From Bacteroidota bacterium (GTDB lineage Bacteria; Bacteroidota; Bacteroidia; Bacteroidales; P3): a stretch of 64,000 bases of DNA. The position numbers and the translations under genes are program-made. Location: contig JAEZKK010000014.1 in the NCBI GenBank assembly GCA_023415495.1, positions 6,471 to 70,470 of the forward strand, written 5' to 3'. The notes below the pieces were generated by a model. It made no database searches. It saw only the letters and a program-made list of their open reading frames with translations, and was not told where the DNA came from. Within the stretch, counting starts at the first letter, position 1. Every line of letters starts with the position of its first letter. Positions 61,073 to 64,000 of this stretch are shown here, in pieces.

Positions 61073-61129
61073 AAGATACTGCGAAAAAATAAATTTTTTC
61101 GCAGTATCTTTTTATTTTTTCTGCGTAAA
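61073..61129. repeat. Hairpin with duplicated arm after tonB (array H), also a terminator
   Basis: AAAAAGATACTGCG (from 61071) and its inverse CGCAGTATCTTTTT form a near-perfect 20-bp stem, a good terminator for tonB. The right arm TTTTTTCGCAGTATC (61094) recurs as TTTTTTCTGCGTAAA at 61115, 21 bp on. The 18-mer at 61104-61121 equals 8766-8783 of array G. It lies between convergent tonB and a T9SS gene. Confidence 0.8.
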
Positions 61130-61157
61130 ATTTTAAACCTAATTTAAATAATAGAAT

Positions 61158-62663
61158 TTAGCAATTACACTCCCCAATAATAACCTTCCCACTAATACCT
61201 TTCCCATTTATAACTACTCGATAAGTATAAGCACCAGAAGGAAGCATTGAAACATCTATCCTATTACCAATTTGAGCATTCAACTTACTTTTCTTAACCA
61301 TCCTACCCTGAATATCAAAAAGCTCAATCTCAGAAGAATAAAATCTATCCGCCTCAATATCTACATTAATAAAATCCCTCGCAGGATTAGGATAAACCTT
61401 TATAGATGCTTTTTCATTAGTTTCGATATTAGTTAAGCCTACAAAACCATTTGGCATAAACTTCACTATCCAACTTAATGAATATTGAAATTGTACTGAC
61501 ATCAATACTCCTCCATCATCAGTTGCTTTTACTCCAGTTATATATTTTGGTAAAAGTGTATCGTAATCAAATCTATAATCCAAATTTAAATTACCATCTA
61601 AATCAAAATTAATAATTTGGAAGTAACCAGATAAATCTTCATCTGCTATACCATCTGCTTTTCTTATAATACAGCAATAGTAGATTGAGTCTGGATTTAT
61701 AAAGTCGACGACTTTCTGATATAAGGGGAGAACATTACCTCCTGCAACAAATACACCTCCATGTTCAACTTTAATTCGATTTTGGAGTTTCATAGTCTTG
61801 TAGTTTACGATATTAACAAAATATCTTGGGAGTTCATTTAGGGAGATACTTCCATTCGATGATATTGTTACATATATTGAATCGTTAATTTGCCTATGAT
61901 TAGTTATAAAAAAGGTTGTGTCATATTCTGCTGAATCAATTACATGTAAACTATTTTTATCTAAATAATACTCTGTTGTATTTTTCAATTTTCCCAAAAT
62001 ATCTTTTGAATGAGTAATTCTAAATACAAAATCAGTCTCATAAATGCGTATTTTTGAATTTTTATCAGTAGGAATTTGTAATAAGGATTTCGTTTTCTTT
62101 TTGTTTCCTAATGTATCTATAATCATCAAATCATAATATACAGCATTATTATTGCTTGTGTCTAATGAACTTGATAAAATAGCAATATTATAATCATGAG
62201 TAAGAAAGCAAGATTCAACTTTATGTAATTTTATATTATTTTCTTCTTTATTAAATATAATTTTGCTTACTAAATTGTTTGAGTTAGTATCATTCACATA
62301 AAGATACATTGAGTCGAGTACTAAACCATATGAATTATGTAAAGCATGGTAATTCTGCGTCCCGTATAGTTTATTGTTTAATTTAAAATACAAAAAATGT
62401 TCTCTATTATTTATTAGAGTCTTTTTAACATTCAAATCATTATCAATAAGATATAAATTAAAAGAAGTATCTGTAATTAATGAGAACCAATCATTCTCTT
62501 TATTATCTAAATCATCAAATAATAAGGAATATAAATACTTGTTATTATTATAGAATTCATTTAGTTTGACATTGTTATTGACATTAGTTTGCCCAATAGA
62601 TATATAACTAATGCAAACTAGTATTATAAATAAAAGTTTAAATAAAATCCTACTCATAATCAA
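61158..62663 (-). CDS. T9SS type A sorting domain-containing protein
   Basis: 501 residues with a signal peptide (about 1-24, ISYISIGQ). The body is a long beta-rich region without a known enzyme motif, with propeller-like repeated strands. The C-terminal 80 residues are a Por sorting domain: IKVYPNPARDFINV, IELFDIQGRMVKKS, MLPSGAYTYRVVING, ending in ECNC rather than the usual basic tail. Its start overlaps the upstream lipoprotein stop by four bases, so the pair is likely one operon. Confidence 0.88.
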   Translation of the reverse strand: MIMSRILFKLLFIILVCISYISIGQTNVNNNVKLNEFYNNNKYLYSLLFDDLDNKENDWFSLITDTSFNLYLIDNDLNVKKTLINNREHFLYFKLNNKLYGTQNYHALHNSYGLVLDSMYLYVNDTNSNNLVSKIIFNKEENNIKLHKVESCFLTHDYNIAILSSSLDTSNNNAVYYDLMIIDTLGNKKKTKSLLQIPTDKNSKIRIYETDFVFRITHSKDILGKLKNTTEYYLDKNSLHVIDSAEYDTTFFITNHRQINDSIYVTISSNGSISLNELPRYFVNIVNYKTMKLQNRIKVEHGGVFVAGGNVLPLYQKVVDFINPDSIYYCCIIRKADGIADEDLSGYFQIINFDLDGNLNLDYRFDYDTLLPKYITGVKATDDGGVLMSVQFQYSLSWIVKFMPNGFVGLTNIETNEKASIKVYPNPARDFINVDIEADRFYSSEIELFDIQGRMVKKSKLNAQIGNRIDVSMLPSGAYTYRVVINGKGISGKVIIGECNC

Positions 62664-63781
62664 TCAACAAATATTATATTTTCTATTTCGTATGAAAATT
62701 TAAGTTCAAGCCAATGCACTAAGTACCCCTCTCTATAACTTGAAAATCTTAACCCTCCAAATTTTATTGTATATAACATATCAGGAAGAGGAGGAAAATC
62801 AAGAACAGGGACAACATCAAGAAGATACTTATTATTATCTAAAGATTGCCTAATTTCATCTGCAGCTATAAGTGTCGAAGGGAGCAAGACATTCATTATT
62901 TCAGTATAATTAAATTTATGATTGGGCGGAAAATTATCATGATTATATGTATCATTACTTCTAAAATAATACTGTTCCCAATTTTGCAAATCAACTATTA
63001 AATGAGATGAATTTATTCCATATACAAATCCTTCTGCTTGTTTTAGGCAATATGAATGCAATATTTCTTGATAATTATTAAAGAAATAATTAAAACCACT
63101 ATATCCACTACCAGGAATAGGTACAAAATCCTCAAAATATATATTCCAATCTATTTCTACCTCTTCAGGAACATCTGGAATTTCATTTATATTTCTCACA
63201 ATTGGGCATGAAGGAAGATTCATTATGTCTTCATTTATATTTTCAATTCCATCTAAATAAGGAGGAATAATTAATGTAAAGGTTAATAAAGAATCAGTTT
63301 TGGAAGATACAAACAAATCAGAGAATCGAAGAAATTTATTTGCCATTACACTTTTAATTCCTATCAAAAAATCTGTATAATTTGTTTTTAATTCATCTCC
63401 TGAAATTACATCATCAATAATATTTAATGTAAATTCAAATTCTTGTTGTGGATATGAAGCTTGAATATCATATTCTGTATTCTTGTCAACAATAGCATAA
63501 TTAAAATACATTTCCATCGCTAATAATGCTTCATTAATATTCATATCTTCCATAGGAATAATATCATTCATAGACTCATTAAATTGAAGAAGCAAATCAA
63601 ATGCTTCTTGATGAGAGATATCTATTTCTTCATACTCGGGAAAAAGTCTTTCATTATTAATAATATTCTTATTGGTCTTTGAAGTTTTATTGTCTATAAA
63701 ATCTGCCTCATTTGTGCAAGATGTTAATACTAATGCTACTAATACTGTAGCTAAAAATAACTTATTTATTATTTTATTCAT
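62660..63781 (-). CDS. Lipoprotein of unknown function, paired with a T9SS gene
   Basis: 373 residues with lipobox LTSC (C22) after a hydrophobic signal. The mature protein is mostly helical at first (about 50-170: HQEAFDLLLQFNESMNDI, INEALLAMEMYFNYA) and then mixed, with no motif I recognise. The four-base overlap with the downstream T9SS gene suggests the two products work together at the surface. A true name cannot be given. Confidence 0.72.
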   Translation of the reverse strand: MNKIINKLFLATVLVALVLTSCTNEADFIDNKTSKTNKNIINNERLFPEYEEIDISHQEAFDLLLQFNESMNDIIPMEDMNINEALLAMEMYFNYAIVDKNTEYDIQASYPQQEFEFTLNIIDDVISGDELKTNYTDFLIGIKSVMANKFLRFSDLFVSSKTDSLLTFTLIIPPYLDGIENINEDIMNLPSCPIVRNINEIPDVPEEVEIDWNIYFEDFVPIPGSGYSGFNYFFNNYQEILHSYCLKQAEGFVYGINSSHLIVDLQNWEQYYFRSNDTYNHDNFPPNHKFNYTEIMNVLLPSTLIAADEIRQSLDNNKYLLDVVPVLDFPPLPDMLYTIKFGGLRFSSYREGYLVHWLELKFSYEIENIIFVD

Positions 63782-63888
63782 GATTTAAATCTATTAAATT
63801 AATAATCTGTTTTTTATCACTTTGAAAGATACAAAGTTTTCTGTCTGTTTTATACTTTATACAGAAAAATATAAAGTTCTCTTTGGTG

Positions 63889-63912
63889 GGCGTTATTTTA
63901 AAATATAACGCC
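63889..63912. repeat. Perfect 8-bp inverted repeat near the right edge
   Basis: GGCGTTAT (63889) and ATAACGCC (63905) with an 8-base AT loop. It lies upstream of the lipoprotein gene in the last 219 bases, which show no gene. TATCTTTC on the minus strand near 63824-63831 is only a partial -7 box. Confidence 0.4.
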
Positions 63913-64000
63913 AAGTGGGTGCCAAGTTTGTCTTACAAATAAAGAATACTCCTTTGAGGGATTTAAATTTTTCTCTATAATACCCTTTTGTATTGAGATT

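Noticed and set aside
63782..64000. Right-edge inverted repeat as the end of an insertion sequence
   Set aside because: Only 8-bp arms and no transposase or target duplication are visible; the window ends too soon to tell.

Overview
The window looks like chromosomal DNA of an AT-rich member of the Bacteroidota, probably Bacteroidales-like; the exact lineage cannot be told. Evidence: three proteins with type A (Por/T9SS) C-terminal sorting domains, lipid A synthesis (lpxB), a GWxTD-domain protein, class III fructose-bisphosphatase, short lipoproteins with SC/AC lipoboxes, and promoters of the Bacteroidota kind (TTTG, 19-21 nt, TAnnTTTG) in front of many genes and two of the three tRNAs. I see no transposase, phage gene, rRNA or cas gene. 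This is mostly core genome.

Layout. 1-3.6 kb (minus): thioredoxin-like protein, SpoIID/LytB protein, lpxB, a small membrane protein, surE. 3.7-8.6 kb (plus): GtrA, rhomboid protease, tandem Usp-like protein, a small membrane protein, YfhO. 9.4-11 kb (minus): POT peptide transporter. 11-16 kb: ruvC, then rsmI, trpS and butyrate kinase on minus, then enolase. 16-22 kb: MFS exporter (minus), rpsA, GWxTD protein, glycosyltransferase. 22.4-24 kb (minus): alanine/ornithine racemase-like protein and GNAT. 24.3-28.8 kb: tight biotin operon bioA-bioF-bioG-bioC-bioD with no bioB. 28.8-30.8 kb: class III fbp. 31-34.7 kb (minus): T9SS cargo, hydroxyacid dehydrogenase, GH25 lysozyme, lipoprotein. 34.8-40 kb (plus): beta-CASP hydrolase, thioredoxin-like protein, aroQ, PatB-type lyase, TauE/SafE permease, PepSY-like lipoprotein. 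40-43.8 kb: nitrilase (minus), mutS, tRNA-Gly(GCC), tRNA-Leu(TAA). 43.8-50.8 kb: GH16 (minus), ugd-rfbD-NlpC/P60 (plus), acetate transporter, a 50-residue lipoprotein and an O-antigen ligase-like protein (minus). 50.9-54.8 kb: secreted protein, ftsK, lolA-like. 54.9-57.2 kb (minus): tyrS, glycosyltransferase, tRNA-Asn(GTT). 57.5-61 kb: Fn3/T9SS protein, ExbB, ExbD, TonB. 61.1-63.8 kb (minus): T9SS protein and lipoprotein.

The most unusual content lies between genes. At about ten places, all at 3' ends of genes (convergent or co-directional gaps, never clearly in a divergent promoter gap), there are short arrays of 12-16 bp palindromes or hairpin arms spaced at an exact 21, 22 or 23 bp period. 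Each locus has its own unit sequence, and individual units occur in either orientation. Some unit families recur far apart: TAGAATCAAATT(C/A) at 8.9 and 32.2 kb, TTATCAAGGA at 9.0 and 39.3 kb, and an identical 18-mer at 8.77 and 61.10 kb. I do not recognise this as a named repeat family. A second non-coding candidate is a pair of interleaved 10-bp inverted repeats (pseudoknot order) in the likely leader of the GNAT-racemase operon at 24.09-24.16 kb.

Biologically the genes cover envelope and polysaccharide work (lpxB, GT2s, ugd, rfbD, ligase, YfhO, GtrA, T9SS cargo, TonB energising), wall hydrolysis (SpoIID, GH25, NlpC/P60), core information processing (ruvC, rsmI, trpS, tyrS, rpsA, mutS, ftsK) and central metabolism (eno, fbp, buk, aroQ, biotin).
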